From contig JACRQG010000030.1 of assembly GCA_016222805.1 (NCBI GenBank), positions 5,101-69,100 on the forward strand: 64,000 nt of DNA, in the 5' to 3' direction. The DNA comes from Verrucomicrobiota bacterium. Lineage in GTDB: Bacteria > Verrucomicrobiota > Verrucomicrobiia > Opitutales > Opitutaceae. Made by a program: the position numbers and the translations under genes. The notes beneath the pieces were generated by a model, which had not been told where the DNA came from, ran no database searches, and worked only from the letters and a program-made list of their open reading frames with translations. Of the stretch, positions 17,957 to 27,489 are shown piece by piece. Within the stretch, counting starts at the first letter, position 1. Each line of letters begins with the position of its first letter.

Positions 17957-20900
17957 TCAATGGGCGGCGCCGGCGGCTGCCTCGGCCTCCCGTTCGTATT
18001 CCTCGACCGGTTTCGGGGTGAGGTGCCTCGCGAATCGCTCCAGGTAGATGTAGAAGACCGGCGTGATGTAGAGGGTGAGCATCTGCGAGACAACGAGGCC
18101 GCCCACCACGGCGAGGCCGAGGGTGCGGCGCGAGTCGGCGCCGGCGCCCCAGCCGAGTGCGATCGGCAGGGTGCCGGCGAGGGCCGCGAACGTGGTCATC
18201 ATGATGGGGCGGAAGCGCACGAGGCAGGCTTCGAAAATCGCGGACTCGGCCGGTTTCCGCAGGCGGCGCTGGGCGTCGAGGGCGAAGTCGATCATCATGA
18301 TCGCGTTCTTCTTCACGATGCCGATGAGCATGATCAGGCCGACGTAACCGTAGATGTTGAGCTCCTGCTGGAACGCGATGAGCGTGAGCAGCGCGCCAAA
18401 CGTGGCGGCCGGCAGGCCGGAGAGAATCGTGACGGGGTGGACGAAGTCCTCGTAAAGGATTCCCAGCACCAGGTAGATCACCAGGACCGCGACCAGCAGC
18501 AGCCATCCGAGCCCCTGGAGGGAGCTGGTGAACGCCGCGGCCGTGCCTTGGAAGGTGCCGCCGATCGTGGGGGGCAGCACTTCGCGGGCGACGCGTTCGA
18601 TTTCGGTCGTCGCTTCGCTCAGGGCGGTACCGGCGGCGAGGTTGAAGGTGATCGTCACCGCCGGAACCTGACCCATGTGGGCGACCGTCAGCGGGCCGAC
18701 CGTGGGGCGAATCTTCGAAACCGCCTCGAGCGGGATGAGCTTTCCTTCGCGGTTGCGGAGATAAAGGAGCGACAGGGCCGCGGGATCCCGCTGGTACTTC
18801 GGATCCAGCTCGAGGATGACCGCGTATTGGTTGGTCGAAGTGTAGATGGTGGACACCTGGCGTGAGCCGAAGGCGCTATAGAGGGTATCCTCCACCAGCT
18901 GGGCATTGAGGCCGAGCGAGGATGCCTTGTCCCGGTCGATCTCGATGATGAGTTGCGGGCTGGTGATCTGGAGGTCGGAGTTGACGTCGATGAGGCCGGG
19001 GATGGCACGCACCCGTTCGAGCATGAGCGGGGTGATGCGGTAGAGTTCCTGCAGGTCGGTCCCGTAAAGCGTGTATTGGTAGACGGACGTGGAGCCGCGT
19101 CCGCCAATGCGGATCGCCGGGGGGACCTGGGGGAACACCTTGATCCCGGGAATTCCGGAAGTCTGCTGGCGCAGTTGCTGGGCGACCACGCTGGCGTGGG
19201 GCCGCACGCTGCGATCGACAAGGGCGATGTACATCCGCCCCGTGTTGCCGGAACCGCTGCCACTGCGACCAAACGAGCCAATGGAGGCCGATGCGCTTGC
19301 CACGTACGGGTTCTTCTTCACGGCCGCCATCACCGCCCGCTGGTGGCGCATCATCGCCTCGAAGGAGGCATCCTGTGCGCCCTCCAGGGAGACCATCAGC
19401 CGTCCCGTGTCCTCCGTGGGAATGAACCCTTTCGGAACAATAATGAGCAGCCAGAGGGTCAGGCCGACGGTGGAGAACGCCACCAGCAAGACGGTGCGCT
19501 TGTACCGCAGCGAGGCCCGGAGCGTGCGTTCGTAGAAATTCAGCTGTGCCTGAAAGACCCGCTCCATGAAGGTGTAGAACCGACCGTGCACCCGCTGGTG
19601 ATCGACGGGCCGGAGGAAGCGGCTGCACAACATCGGGGTCAGGGTGAGGGAGACGAAGCCGGATACGAGGATGGCCGCGCCAATGGTGACGGCGAACTCG
19701 TGCAACAGGCGCCCGAGGATGCCGCCCATGAACAGGACGGGGATGAAGACCGCGACCAGCGACACCGTCATCGAAAGGATGGTGAAGCCGATTTCCCGCG
19801 AGCCCTTGAGGGCGGCGGCCATCGGGGTGTCGCCGAGCTCGATGTGCCGGACGATGTTCTCGAGCATCACGATCGCGTCGTCGACGACGAAGCCGACCGA
19901 CAGGGTGAGGGCGAGCAGCGACACGTTGTTGATGCTGAAGCCGCAGAAGTACATCACCGCAAAGGTGCCGATGATGGCGATGGGCATCGCGAAGCTCGGG
20001 ATGATCGTGGCGGACAGCGTGCGGAGGAAAAGGAAGATGACCAGGACGACGAGCAGGATGGCGAGGACGAGGGTGAACTTGACGTCGTGCACGGACTCAC
20101 GGATGGCGATCGAGCGGTCGAGGTAGATGTCGAGCCGGATGGAGGCCGGCAGCTGCGAGCGGAAGGCGGGGAGCAGTTCCTTGATGCCATCGACGACCTT
20201 GATCGTGTTGGTGCCGGGCTGCCGCTGGATCGAGAGGATGATGGAGCGGCTGGTCCTGCTGCCACTGGCGAACTCGAGATCCTCGACGCCGTCGATGAAG
20301 CGTTGGTCGAACCAGCTGGCGGACTTGTCGTTCTCCACCCCGTCGACGACGTTTGCGATGTCGGCGAGGCGGACGGCGGCGCCGTTGCGGTACGCGACGA
20401 TGACCTTGCGGAAGCCGTTGGCGTCCTTCAGCTGGCCGGTCGCGGTCAGCGTCGTCGACTTGTGGGCGCCGTCCAGCATGCCGGCGGGCAGATTGACGTT
20501 GTTGTTGTCGAGGGCCGCGCGCACCTCGTCGATGCCGATCCCGCGGGCGGCGAGCGCGCGGGGATCGAGCCGCACCCGCACGGCGTATTTCTGGGCGCCG
20601 AACACCCCGACCTGCGAGACGCCGTCGACCGTTGAGATCCGCTGGGCGAGCATGGTCTCGGCGTATTCATTCACCTCGGACAGGGTCAGGGAGTCCGAGG
20701 TGAGGGCCAGGAGCATGATCGAGTCGTCCGCCGGGTTGTTCTTCCGGAAGGTCGGCGGATTCGGCATATCGCGCGGCAGGCGGCGCTGGACGGCGGCGAT
20801 CGCGGACTGCACATCCTGGGCGGCGGCGTCGATGTTGCGATCGAGGTTGAACTGGAGGGTGATCTGCGTGCTGCCGAGCGAGCTCGTCGACGTCATCGAG

Positions 20901-21133
20901 TCGATGCCGGCGATGCTGGAGAACTGCTGTTCGAGGGGCGTGGCCACCGAGGCGGCCATGGTCTCCGGGCTGGCCCCCGGGAGGCTGGCCGACACCGAGA
21001 TGGTGGGGAAGTCGACGTTGGGCAGGTCGCTGACGGGCAGTTTCTGGTACGCCATCCAGCCGAAGATCGTCACGGCGGCGGTGACGAGGGTGGTCATCAC
21101 CGGGCGGCGGATGAAGGGCTCCGGGATGTTCAT
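17957..21133 (-). CDS. RND efflux transporter, inner-membrane pump
   Basis: This 1058-residue protein is a full-length AcrB/MdtB/MdtC-family pump. It starts MNIPEPFIRRPVMTTLVTAA with the first helix, has two large periplasmic loops, and contains TM4 with the proton-relay aspartates in GFVVDDAIVMLENIVRHIE (about residues 405-423). It uses the proton gradient to expel drugs or other small molecules. The MdtB/C flavour is suggested by SDLPNVDFPTISVSASLPGA. It overlaps the upstream adaptor gene by four bases (ATGA), so the two are translationally coupled. A 215-base gap separates it from the MacA-like operon downstream. Confidence 0.95.
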   Translation of the reverse strand: MNIPEPFIRRPVMTTLVTAAVTIFGWMAYQKLPVSDLPNVDFPTISVSASLPGASPETMAASVATPLEQQFSSIAGIDSMTSTSSLGSTQITLQFNLDRNIDAAAQDVQSAIAAVQRRLPRDMPNPPTFRKNNPADDSIMLLALTSDSLTLSEVNEYAETMLAQRISTVDGVSQVGVFGAQKYAVRVRLDPRALAARGIGIDEVRAALDNNNVNLPAGMLDGAHKSTTLTATGQLKDANGFRKVIVAYRNGAAVRLADIANVVDGVENDKSASWFDQRFIDGVEDLEFASGSRTSRSIILSIQRQPGTNTIKVVDGIKELLPAFRSQLPASIRLDIYLDRSIAIRESVHDVKFTLVLAILLVVLVIFLFLRTLSATIIPSFAMPIAIIGTFAVMYFCGFSINNVSLLALTLSVGFVVDDAIVMLENIVRHIELGDTPMAAALKGSREIGFTILSMTVSLVAVFIPVLFMGGILGRLLHEFAVTIGAAILVSGFVSLTLTPMLCSRFLRPVDHQRVHGRFYTFMERVFQAQLNFYERTLRASLRYKRTVLLVAFSTVGLTLWLLIIVPKGFIPTEDTGRLMVSLEGAQDASFEAMMRHQRAVMAAVKKNPYVASASASIGSFGRSGSGSGNTGRMYIALVDRSVRPHASVVAQQLRQQTSGIPGIKVFPQVPPAIRIGGRGSTSVYQYTLYGTDLQELYRITPLMLERVRAIPGLIDVNSDLQITSPQLIIEIDRDKASSLGLNAQLVEDTLYSAFGSRQVSTIYTSTNQYAVILELDPKYQRDPAALSLLYLRNREGKLIPLEAVSKIRPTVGPLTVAHMGQVPAVTITFNLAAGTALSEATTEIERVAREVLPPTIGGTFQGTAAAFTSSLQGLGWLLLVAVLVIYLVLGILYEDFVHPVTILSGLPAATFGALLTLIAFQQELNIYGYVGLIMLIGIVKKNAIMMIDFALDAQRRLRKPAESAIFEACLVRFRPIMMTTFAALAGTLPIALGWGAGADSRRTLGLAVVGGLVVSQMLTLYITPVFYIYLERFARHLTPKPVEEYEREAEAAAGAAH

Positions 21134-22356
21134 GACGACGGCTGCTCCTTCTCGGCGGACTTCTTCTTTTTCTTCGCGCCGCCGCCGCCTTCACCCTCCC
21201 GCGACGGAGGGGCGCCGGCCGGGGACTTGATGTCGACCGGGGCGCCGGCGATCACGCGGAGCTGTCCCTCGATGACGACGGTCTCCCCGGCGGTGAGCCC
21301 GCGGGTGATGACGGCGTCGCCCTCATGCTGCCGCTCGATGACGACCGGCCGCAGTTCCGCGGTGCGGTCGGGTTTCACGACGTAGACGTACTGGCCGCTC
21401 TGGGAGTTCTGGATCGCGCTCCCCGGGATCGCGAGCACCTGGGGTGTGGCGAGGGTGAGGGTGACGGTGGCGAATTGTCCGGGCCAGAGCCGGTGGCTGC
21501 TGTTCGGAAACGTTCCCTTGAGCTTGAGGGTGCCGGTGGCGGAGTCGACGGTGTTGTCGAGGAAGGTCAGCTCGCCCTGCTCCGGTTTTTCATCGAGCCC
21601 GGGCGGGACCACGGCGACCCGCAACGTGCCGGTGGAGCGATAGCGGGTGAGGGCGGCGAGGTACTGCTGCGGGACGCCAAAGGTGACGTAGATGGGACTC
21701 AGCTGGTTGATGGTGACGAGCGGGGTGCCGCTGTCGTTGGCGCGGACGATGTCGCCCTCGTGGACGTTGATGTTGCCGGTGCGGCCGGCGAGGGGGGCGC
21801 GGATCGAGCAGTACTCGAGTTGCAGGCGGGCGTTCGCGACCCGGGACTCGTCGGCCGTCACCTCGGCCTCGAGGGCGCGGGCGGCATCCGTGATCTTCTC
21901 GAACTGCTCCTTCGACACCATCTGGTCGGTGGTGAGGCTGCGGTAGCGCTCCACCTGGGCGCGGGCGGTCTCGAGCTGGACGCGGGCCTTCTGAAGGTCG
22001 GCCTCCGCGGAGAGCAGGGCGTTGCGGAAGGGGCGCGGGTCGATCTCGAACAGCAGATCGCCCTCCTTCACGTCCTGGCCTTCCCGAATCACGCGTTTCA
22101 GGAGAATGCCGGTAACCTGCGAGCGGATGGCGGTGGTTCGGATGGGCTCGACCGCCCCGATGGCCTCGATGACGAGGGGGACGACCTTGTTCTGGGCCTG
22201 GGTGACCAGGACGGGCGCGGCTCCTCCTCCCTTGCCGCCCTTCGCCGCCTTGCCGCCGCCCGCCTTGGGTGCCGAGTCGCCGCATCCGGCAGTGACCAGC
22301 AAGGAGCCGAGAAGGAGCGTGGCGGTGGCAGGGAAACGGCGGACGATTCGGAACAT
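21130..22356 (-). CDS. RND efflux periplasmic adaptor lipoprotein
   Basis: This protein of about 408 residues carries a lipoprotein signal peptide ending LLVTAGC (lipidated cysteine near residue 23), then a Gly/Lys-rich linker and the usual adaptor core. The lipoyl domain begins near VIEAIGAVEPIRTTAIRSQV, the coiled-coil hairpin runs about residues 105-170, and the beta-barrel contains YVTFGVPQQYLAAL. It ties the RND pump to an outer-membrane channel. An open frame continues 32 codons upstream to 22452, but ATG 22356 gives the normal signal peptide start MFRIVRRFPATATLLLGSL. It overlaps the pump gene by four bases and is divergent from serA. Confidence 0.92.
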   Translation of the reverse strand: MFRIVRRFPATATLLLGSLLVTAGCGDSAPKAGGGKAAKGGKGGGAAPVLVTQAQNKVVPLVIEAIGAVEPIRTTAIRSQVTGILLKRVIREGQDVKEGDLLFEIDPRPFRNALLSAEADLQKARVQLETARAQVERYRSLTTDQMVSKEQFEKITDAARALEAEVTADESRVANARLQLEYCSIRAPLAGRTGNINVHEGDIVRANDSGTPLVTINQLSPIYVTFGVPQQYLAALTRYRSTGTLRVAVVPPGLDEKPEQGELTFLDNTVDSATGTLKLKGTFPNSSHRLWPGQFATVTLTLATPQVLAIPGSAIQNSQSGQYVYVVKPDRTAELRPVVIERQHEGDAVITRGLTAGETVVIEGQLRVIAGAPVDIKSPAGAPPSREGEGGGGAKKKKKSAEKEQPSS

Positions 22357-22594
22357 AGGAAACGGGAGGAAGAAAACGAACCAGGGAGCGCGCCCGCGAC
22401 GGGCGCTGAGGTACCGGGTCCCAGCTTGGGCAAGCGCGGAGGCCATTGTCAAAGGTGTGCAGCAGGACGGATGAAAATATCCAAACGTGACTTTCCGGGA
22501 CCCGGTGGACTCCCGAATCGGGCCTCGTCATATGGCGAACCTTTTCCTTGCTTGGCGGGGTGGGGGGGGATTCCCTCGACCGCATTTTTCCTCA

Positions 22595-24184
22595 ATGAAA
22601 GTCCTCGTCGCCGACAAGATCTCACCGAAGGGAGTCGCCTACCTGCGCCAGCAGCCGGGTTTTGAAGTGGTTGAGGCTTACGGCTCCTCTCCCGAAAAGG
22701 TGCTGGAACTCGTCAAGGATGTGCATGCGATCGCCGTTCGCTCGGAGACCAAGATCACGGCGGCGGTTTTTGCGGCGGCCCCGTTGCTGAAGGTCGTGGG
22801 CCGGGCCGGTGTGGGGGTGGACAACGTCGACGTCGAGGCGGCGACCAACCACGGCGTGGTGGTGATGAACACCCCGGCGGGCAACACCATCGCGACCGCG
22901 GAGCTGACGTTCACGCATTTGCTCTGCGGGGCGCGCCCGGTGCCCCAGGCCGCGGCGTCCATGAAGGCCGGGCAGTGGGATCGGAAGAGCTTCTCCGGCA
23001 TCGAGCTTTTCAAGAAGACGCTGGGCATCGTCGGCCTCGGCCGCATCGGCGGCGAGGTGGCGAAGCGGGCGCAGGCGTTCGGCATGCGCGTGCTGGCGTT
23101 TGACCCGTACCTCGCCCCCAGCCGGGCCAAGGCCATGCAGGTCGAGGCGGTGACTCTGGATGAACTGCTGGCCCAGGCGGACTACATCACGGTGCACATG
23201 CCGCTGACCGAGGACACGAAGTACATGATCGACGAGGCGGCCTTCGCGAAGTGCCGGAAGGGTGTGCGGATCTTCAATTGCGCCCGGGGCGGCATCATCC
23301 AGGAGTCGGCGTTGCTGGCGGCCTTGAAGAGCGGAAAGGTCGCGGCGGCCGGTCTCGATGTCTTCGAGGACGAGCCGCTGGCCAAGGACAGCGAGTTCCG
23401 CACGCTGCCCAACGTGGTGCTCACGCCGCACCTGGGCGCCTCCACCGCGGAGGCCCAGGAGTCGGTCGGCATCGAGATCGCGGAACAGATCGCGGACGTG
23501 CTCAAAGGCGGGTCGATTCGCAACGCCGTGAACGTGCCGTCGATCGATGCGGCGACGATGCGCGTGCTGGGGCCCTATCTCGATCTTGGGGCCAAGCTGG
23601 GCACGCTGGTGCAACAGATCGCGCCGGCGCAGGTCGCGCAGCTGCGGATCACCTATTGGGGAAAGCTTGTCGACCTCGACACCAACGCCGTGACGCGCGC
23701 GATCGAGCGGGGCTACCTGCGGCGGATCAGCGGGGAAGACGTGAACTTCGTGAACGCCCCGGTGATCCTGGAGCGGCTCGGCATCCGTGCCGAAGTGGTG
23801 AAGTCGACCGACGAGGCCGACTACAGCGAGCTGATCCAGGTCGAGGCGGTGGCGGCGGATGGTACCCAGCACTCCGCGATGGGGACCTTGATCGGCAAGG
23901 GCAACCAGCCGCGCGTCGTGGGCATCAACGGCCGCGAGGTCGAAGTCGCTGCCGAGGGCAAGCTGCTGGTGCTCGAGAACGTCGACCAACCCGGAATGGT
24001 CGGCACCATCGGCACCATCCTGGGGCGCGCCAACGTCAACATTGCCGACATGTCCCTCTCCCGCCTGACACCCGGCGGCACCGCCTACATGGTCGTGCGT
24101 GTCGACACCGAGCCCGGCGAAGGGGCCCGCCGCGAAATCAAGGGCAATGCCGCGATCAAGATGGCCAAGTTTGTGCATCTTTGA
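22595..24184 (+). CDS. serA: D-3-phosphoglycerate dehydrogenase
   Basis: This 529-residue enzyme oxidises 3-phosphoglycerate to 3-phosphohydroxypyruvate with NAD, the first step of serine synthesis. It is the long type. The substrate domain starts MKVLVADKISPKGVAYL, and the NAD motif is GIVGLGRIGGEVAKRA (about residues 144-159). The active-site histidine lies in VVLTPHLGASTAEAQ (about 278), followed by an intervening domain (about 315-450) and a C-terminal ACT domain with LENVDQPGMVGTIGTILG. ATG 22595 is chosen because the upstream extension does not fit the family. It heads a plus-strand run with plsY, hom, lysC and thrC. Confidence 0.96.
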   Translation: MKVLVADKISPKGVAYLRQQPGFEVVEAYGSSPEKVLELVKDVHAIAVRSETKITAAVFAAAPLLKVVGRAGVGVDNVDVEAATNHGVVVMNTPAGNTIATAELTFTHLLCGARPVPQAAASMKAGQWDRKSFSGIELFKKTLGIVGLGRIGGEVAKRAQAFGMRVLAFDPYLAPSRAKAMQVEAVTLDELLAQADYITVHMPLTEDTKYMIDEAAFAKCRKGVRIFNCARGGIIQESALLAALKSGKVAAAGLDVFEDEPLAKDSEFRTLPNVVLTPHLGASTAEAQESVGIEIAEQIADVLKGGSIRNAVNVPSIDAATMRVLGPYLDLGAKLGTLVQQIAPAQVAQLRITYWGKLVDLDTNAVTRAIERGYLRRISGEDVNFVNAPVILERLGIRAEVVKSTDEADYSELIQVEAVAADGTQHSAMGTLIGKGNQPRVVGINGREVEVAAEGKLLVLENVDQPGMVGTIGTILGRANVNIADMSLSRLTPGGTAYMVVRVDTEPGEGARREIKGNAAIKMAKFVHL

Positions 24185-24235
24185 TCCGGGCGGCCCGCTG
24201 CGAACGATTCCCGCCCGTCCTTACCACCCCTGCGG

Positions 24236-24883
24236 ATGATGCTTTCCCTCCTGATTGCTGCGGCCGCCGGCTACGTGCTGGGGGCGTTGCCGTTTGGCTA
24301 CCTGGTGGCGCGGGCCCGGGGGGTGAACATCTTCGAAGTGGGCAGCAAGAACCCCGGCGCGACCAACGTGCGGCGCGTGCTCGGCCACGGGGCGGGCAAC
24401 GTCGTGCTTCTCCTCGACGTGGCCAAGGGGGCGCTGGCGGCCGGCTGGCCGCTGCTCGCCGCGAAACTCGGGGGACCGGGTTGCGACTGCGGCGCGGACC
24501 AGGTGCAGGCGATGGGAATCGCCGGCCTGATCGCCTCGATTCTGGGGCATAGCTTCTCCTGCTTCACCGGTTTCCGGGGCGGCAAGAGCGTCGCGACCGC
24601 CGCGGGAGCCTTCGCCCTCCTGTTCCCGGCCGGGATGGGCGTGGCGCTGGTGGTCTTCCTGGCGACCCTGGGGTTGTCGCGCTACGTCTCGCTGTCCTCG
24701 ATGCTGGGCGCCGTTTCGCTGGTCGTGGCGACCCTGGTGTTGCGGCAGTCCATCCCGGTGATCGTGGTGGGCGCCGCGGCCGCGGCCTTCGTGCTCTTCC
24801 GCCATCGCAGCAACATTTCCCGCCTGCTCGCCGGTACCGAAACCAAGGTCGGACGAAAGCCGGCCCCGCCGGCCGGAACCTGA
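24236..24883 (+). CDS. plsY: Glycerol-3-phosphate acyltransferase PlsY
   Basis: This 215-residue membrane protein uses acyl-phosphate to acylate glycerol-3-phosphate, the first step of phospholipid synthesis. Family motifs are ALPFGYLVARARGVNIFEVG near residue 17, SKNPGATNVRRVLG near residue 37, and TGFRGGKSVATAAGAFALL near residue 115. About five to six helices are visible. It lies 51 bases after serA and only 4 bases before hom, so it is in an amino-acid biosynthesis operon with no direct metabolic link. Confidence 0.95.
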   Translation: MMLSLLIAAAAGYVLGALPFGYLVARARGVNIFEVGSKNPGATNVRRVLGHGAGNVVLLLDVAKGALAAGWPLLAAKLGGPGCDCGADQVQAMGIAGLIASILGHSFSCFTGFRGGKSVATAAGAFALLFPAGMGVALVVFLATLGLSRYVSLSSMLGAVSLVVATLVLRQSIPVIVVGAAAAAFVLFRHRSNISRLLAGTETKVGRKPAPPAGT

Positions 24884-24887
24884 GACC

Positions 24888-26210
24888 ATGACCGGAACCG
24901 AGGTCTTCAACATCGGCCTCTGCGGCTTTGGAACCGTGGGGCAGGGGGTCTGGCAGCATCTGGCCGCCCACCGGGCGGGACTCGAGGCCCGGCTCGGTGT
25001 CCGCCTCGCCGTCACCCGCGTGGCCGTGCGCGACCGGCGCAAGGCCCGCGATGTGGCGATCCCGGCCCGGCTCCTGACCGAGGATCCCCTTTCCATCGCC
25101 ACCGATCCGGCGATCCCGATCGTGTGCGAGCTGATCGGCGGCACGACGTTGGCGCGTGAAGTGACCCTGGCCGCCCTGCGCGCAGGCAAGGTGGTGGTCT
25201 CGGCGAACAAGGCGCTGATTTGCGACCACGGACCGGAGATCATCCGGACGGCGGCGCGCCACGGCGGGCACTTCTTCTTCGAGGCCTCGGTGGCCGGGGG
25301 CATCCCGATCATCAAGGCGCTTCGCGAGGGGCTCGTCGCCAACCGGTTTCCGCGTATCTACGGCATCCTGAACGGCACCTGCAATTACATCCTCACGCGC
25401 ATGCAGGAGGAGAATGCTCCCTATGCCCAGGTGCTCGCCGAGGCCAAGCGGCTCGGCTACGCGGAGGCTGACGAATCCCTCGATGTCGACGGGTGGGACA
25501 CCGCCCACAAGGCCTCGGTGCTGGCCTGGCTGGCCCACGGGGCCTGGGTGCGATCGGATCAGATGATCGTGGAGGGCATCAGCCGGCTGACGCCGGAGGA
25601 TTTTCGGAACGCCGCGCTGCTGGGTTACGGCATCAAGCTGCTCGCCGTGATCACGCGCGACTTTGCCCGGAATGAACTGTGCGTGCGGGTCCATCCGACC
25701 TTGCTGCCGCGCGGCAACGTCGTGGCCAACGTCCACGGCGTCTTCAACGCCGTCTCCGTCACCGGCGACGTCGTGGGCACCACGTTTTACAGTGGCCGGG
25801 GTGCCGGACGCGACGCCACCGCCAGCGCGGTGATCGCGGACCTGGCCGACGCCGCTTCGCTCCTCAAGTACGGCAAGGGCGCCCACCTCCTCGGAGAGGT
25901 CACGGCCCCGCCGAGTTCCGGCTGCCGCCTCGCCCCGGCCGAGCACATCCGGAGCCGCTACTACCTGCGCCTTGCCGTGGCGGATCGCCCCGGGGTGCTG
26001 GCCCGGATCGCCTCGGTGATGGCCCGGCACCACGTCAGCATCGCCAGCGTCATCCAGAACCCGGCGACCGAGCCCGGCCTGGCCTCCCTGGTGCTCACGA
26101 CCCACGAAAGCAACGAGCGGGCCACCGCCGCGACCCTGCGCGATCTGCGCCGTTTGGCGGTTGTCCGCGCCGAACCGGTCTTGCTTCGGCTCGGTGATTT
26201 CGATTCCTGA
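24888..26210 (+). CDS. hom: Homoserine dehydrogenase
   Basis: This 440-residue enzyme reduces aspartate semialdehyde to homoserine in the threonine/methionine branch. The NAD(P)-binding motif is GLCGFGTVGQGVWQHL (about residues 9-24). The catalytic domain includes KALICDHGPEII, GILNGTCNYILTRM and EADESLDVDGWDTAHK. A C-terminal ACT domain (about 355-435), with LAVADRPGVLARIASVMARH, indicates feedback control by threonine. It starts 4 bases after plsY and is followed 18 bases later by lysC. Confidence 0.96.
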   Translation: MTGTEVFNIGLCGFGTVGQGVWQHLAAHRAGLEARLGVRLAVTRVAVRDRRKARDVAIPARLLTEDPLSIATDPAIPIVCELIGGTTLAREVTLAALRAGKVVVSANKALICDHGPEIIRTAARHGGHFFFEASVAGGIPIIKALREGLVANRFPRIYGILNGTCNYILTRMQEENAPYAQVLAEAKRLGYAEADESLDVDGWDTAHKASVLAWLAHGAWVRSDQMIVEGISRLTPEDFRNAALLGYGIKLLAVITRDFARNELCVRVHPTLLPRGNVVANVHGVFNAVSVTGDVVGTTFYSGRGAGRDATASAVIADLADAASLLKYGKGAHLLGEVTAPPSSGCRLAPAEHIRSRYYLRLAVADRPGVLARIASVMARHHVSIASVIQNPATEPGLASLVLTTHESNERATAATLRDLRRLAVVRAEPVLLRLGDFDS

Positions 26211-26228
26211 TTCAACCTTCCTCCTGCC

Positions 26229-27443
26229 ATGGCACGCATCGTCCAAAAATACGGCGGCACCTCCGTGGGTGACGTCGACCGCATCAAGAACGTCGCCGCC
26301 CGCGTGAAGGCGGCGCGCGACGCCGGCAACGAACTCGTCGTGGTCGTCTCCGCCCGCGCGGGGGTCACCAACGAGCTGATCGCCAAGGCCAAGGCCGTCT
26401 GCCCCCTCCCGAGCGAGCGCGAAATGGACCAGCTGCTCGCCATCGGCGAACAGGAAACCATCGCCCTGACCGCCATGGCGCTGCACGGCATCGGCGTCGA
26501 CGCCGTGAGCTACACCGGCGCCCAGGCCGGCATCTTCACCGACAAGGTCCACACCAAGGCGAAGATCAAGACCATCAACGCCCGCCCGATCGAGCGGGAC
26601 CTCAGGGCCGGCAAGGTGATCATCGTCGCCGGCTTCCAGGGCATCGACGACGAGGGCCAGGTGACGACCCTGGGCCGCGGTGGCTCCGACCTCACCGCCA
26701 TCGCGCTCGCCGCCGCCATCAAGGCCGACAAGTGCGAAATCTACACCGACGTCGACGGCGTCTATACCGCCGATCCGCGGGTGGTGAAGGACGCCAAGAA
26801 GCTCGAGGAGATCAGCTACGACGAGATGCTCGAGCTCGCCTCCCTCGGCTCCAAGGTGATGCAGACCCGCTCGGTGGAGTTCGCCGCGAAGTACGGCGTC
26901 GTCTTTGAAGTCCGCTCCTCTTTCAACAACAACCCAGGAACCATCGTGAAACAAGAAGTCGCCTACATGGAGAAGGTCGTCGTCCGCGGCGTGGCCGTGG
27001 ACAAGGACCAGGCCAAGGTCGTCGTGAGCAACATTGCCGACAAGCCCGGCACCGCCGCCAAGGTCTTCCGGGCCCTCGCCGATGCCAACATCAACGTCGA
27101 CATGATCGTGCAGAACGTCGGCCGGGGCGGCGTGGCCAACCTCACGTTCACGGTGCCGCTCTCCGAGAAGGACAAGGCGGTCAAGGCCCTGGCCCCCGCG
27201 CTGAAGGAGGTCGGCGGCGAAGCCACCTTCGACGAGAAGATCGCCAAGCTCTCCGTCGTCGGCGTCGGCATGAAGACCCACAGCGGCGTCGCGGCCTCAC
27301 TCTTCGAGGCGCTCGCGCGCGCCAGCATCAACATCGAGCTCATCAGCACGTCGGAGATCAAGATCTCGGTCGTGCTCTCCAAGGACAACGCCGACGAGGC
27401 CGCGCGCGTCGCCCACAAGGCGTTTGCGCTGGAGAAGCTCTAA
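26229..27443 (+). CDS. lysC: Aspartate kinase
   Basis: This 404-residue enzyme phosphorylates aspartate, the entry step to lysine, threonine and methionine. The start MARIVQKYGGTSVGDVDRIK carries the KYGGTS kinase motif. TTLGRGGSDLTAIALAAAI and EIYTDVDGVYTADPRVV are typical of the ATP/aspartate site. Two ACT domains follow: about residues 265-335 (SNIADKPGTAAKVFRALADA) and 345-404 (VGMKTHSGVAASLFEALARA). This is the monofunctional, roughly 400-residue type. It lies between hom and thrC; asd is not in the window. Confidence 0.97.
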   Translation: MARIVQKYGGTSVGDVDRIKNVAARVKAARDAGNELVVVVSARAGVTNELIAKAKAVCPLPSEREMDQLLAIGEQETIALTAMALHGIGVDAVSYTGAQAGIFTDKVHTKAKIKTINARPIERDLRAGKVIIVAGFQGIDDEGQVTTLGRGGSDLTAIALAAAIKADKCEIYTDVDGVYTADPRVVKDAKKLEEISYDEMLELASLGSKVMQTRSVEFAAKYGVVFEVRSSFNNNPGTIVKQEVAYMEKVVVRGVAVDKDQAKVVVSNIADKPGTAAKVFRALADANINVDMIVQNVGRGGVANLTFTVPLSEKDKAVKALAPALKEVGGEATFDEKIAKLSVVGVGMKTHSGVAASLFEALARASINIELISTSEIKISVVLSKDNADEAARVAHKAFALEKL

Positions 27444-27489
27444 GCCTGCCGGAAGACCGGCCTCCGGGCCGGCTCGGCTTCGGTCCTCG

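Noticed and set aside
22430-22452. Perfect minus-strand -35 box TTGACA upstream of the RND operon
   Set aside because: No acceptable -10 hexamer at 16-18 bases; left uncalled although some promoter for the operon should lie near here.
24564-27281. 905-codon minus-strand frame opposite plsY, hom and lysC
   Set aside because: It spans three well-recognised plus-strand genes and shows no domain of its own.
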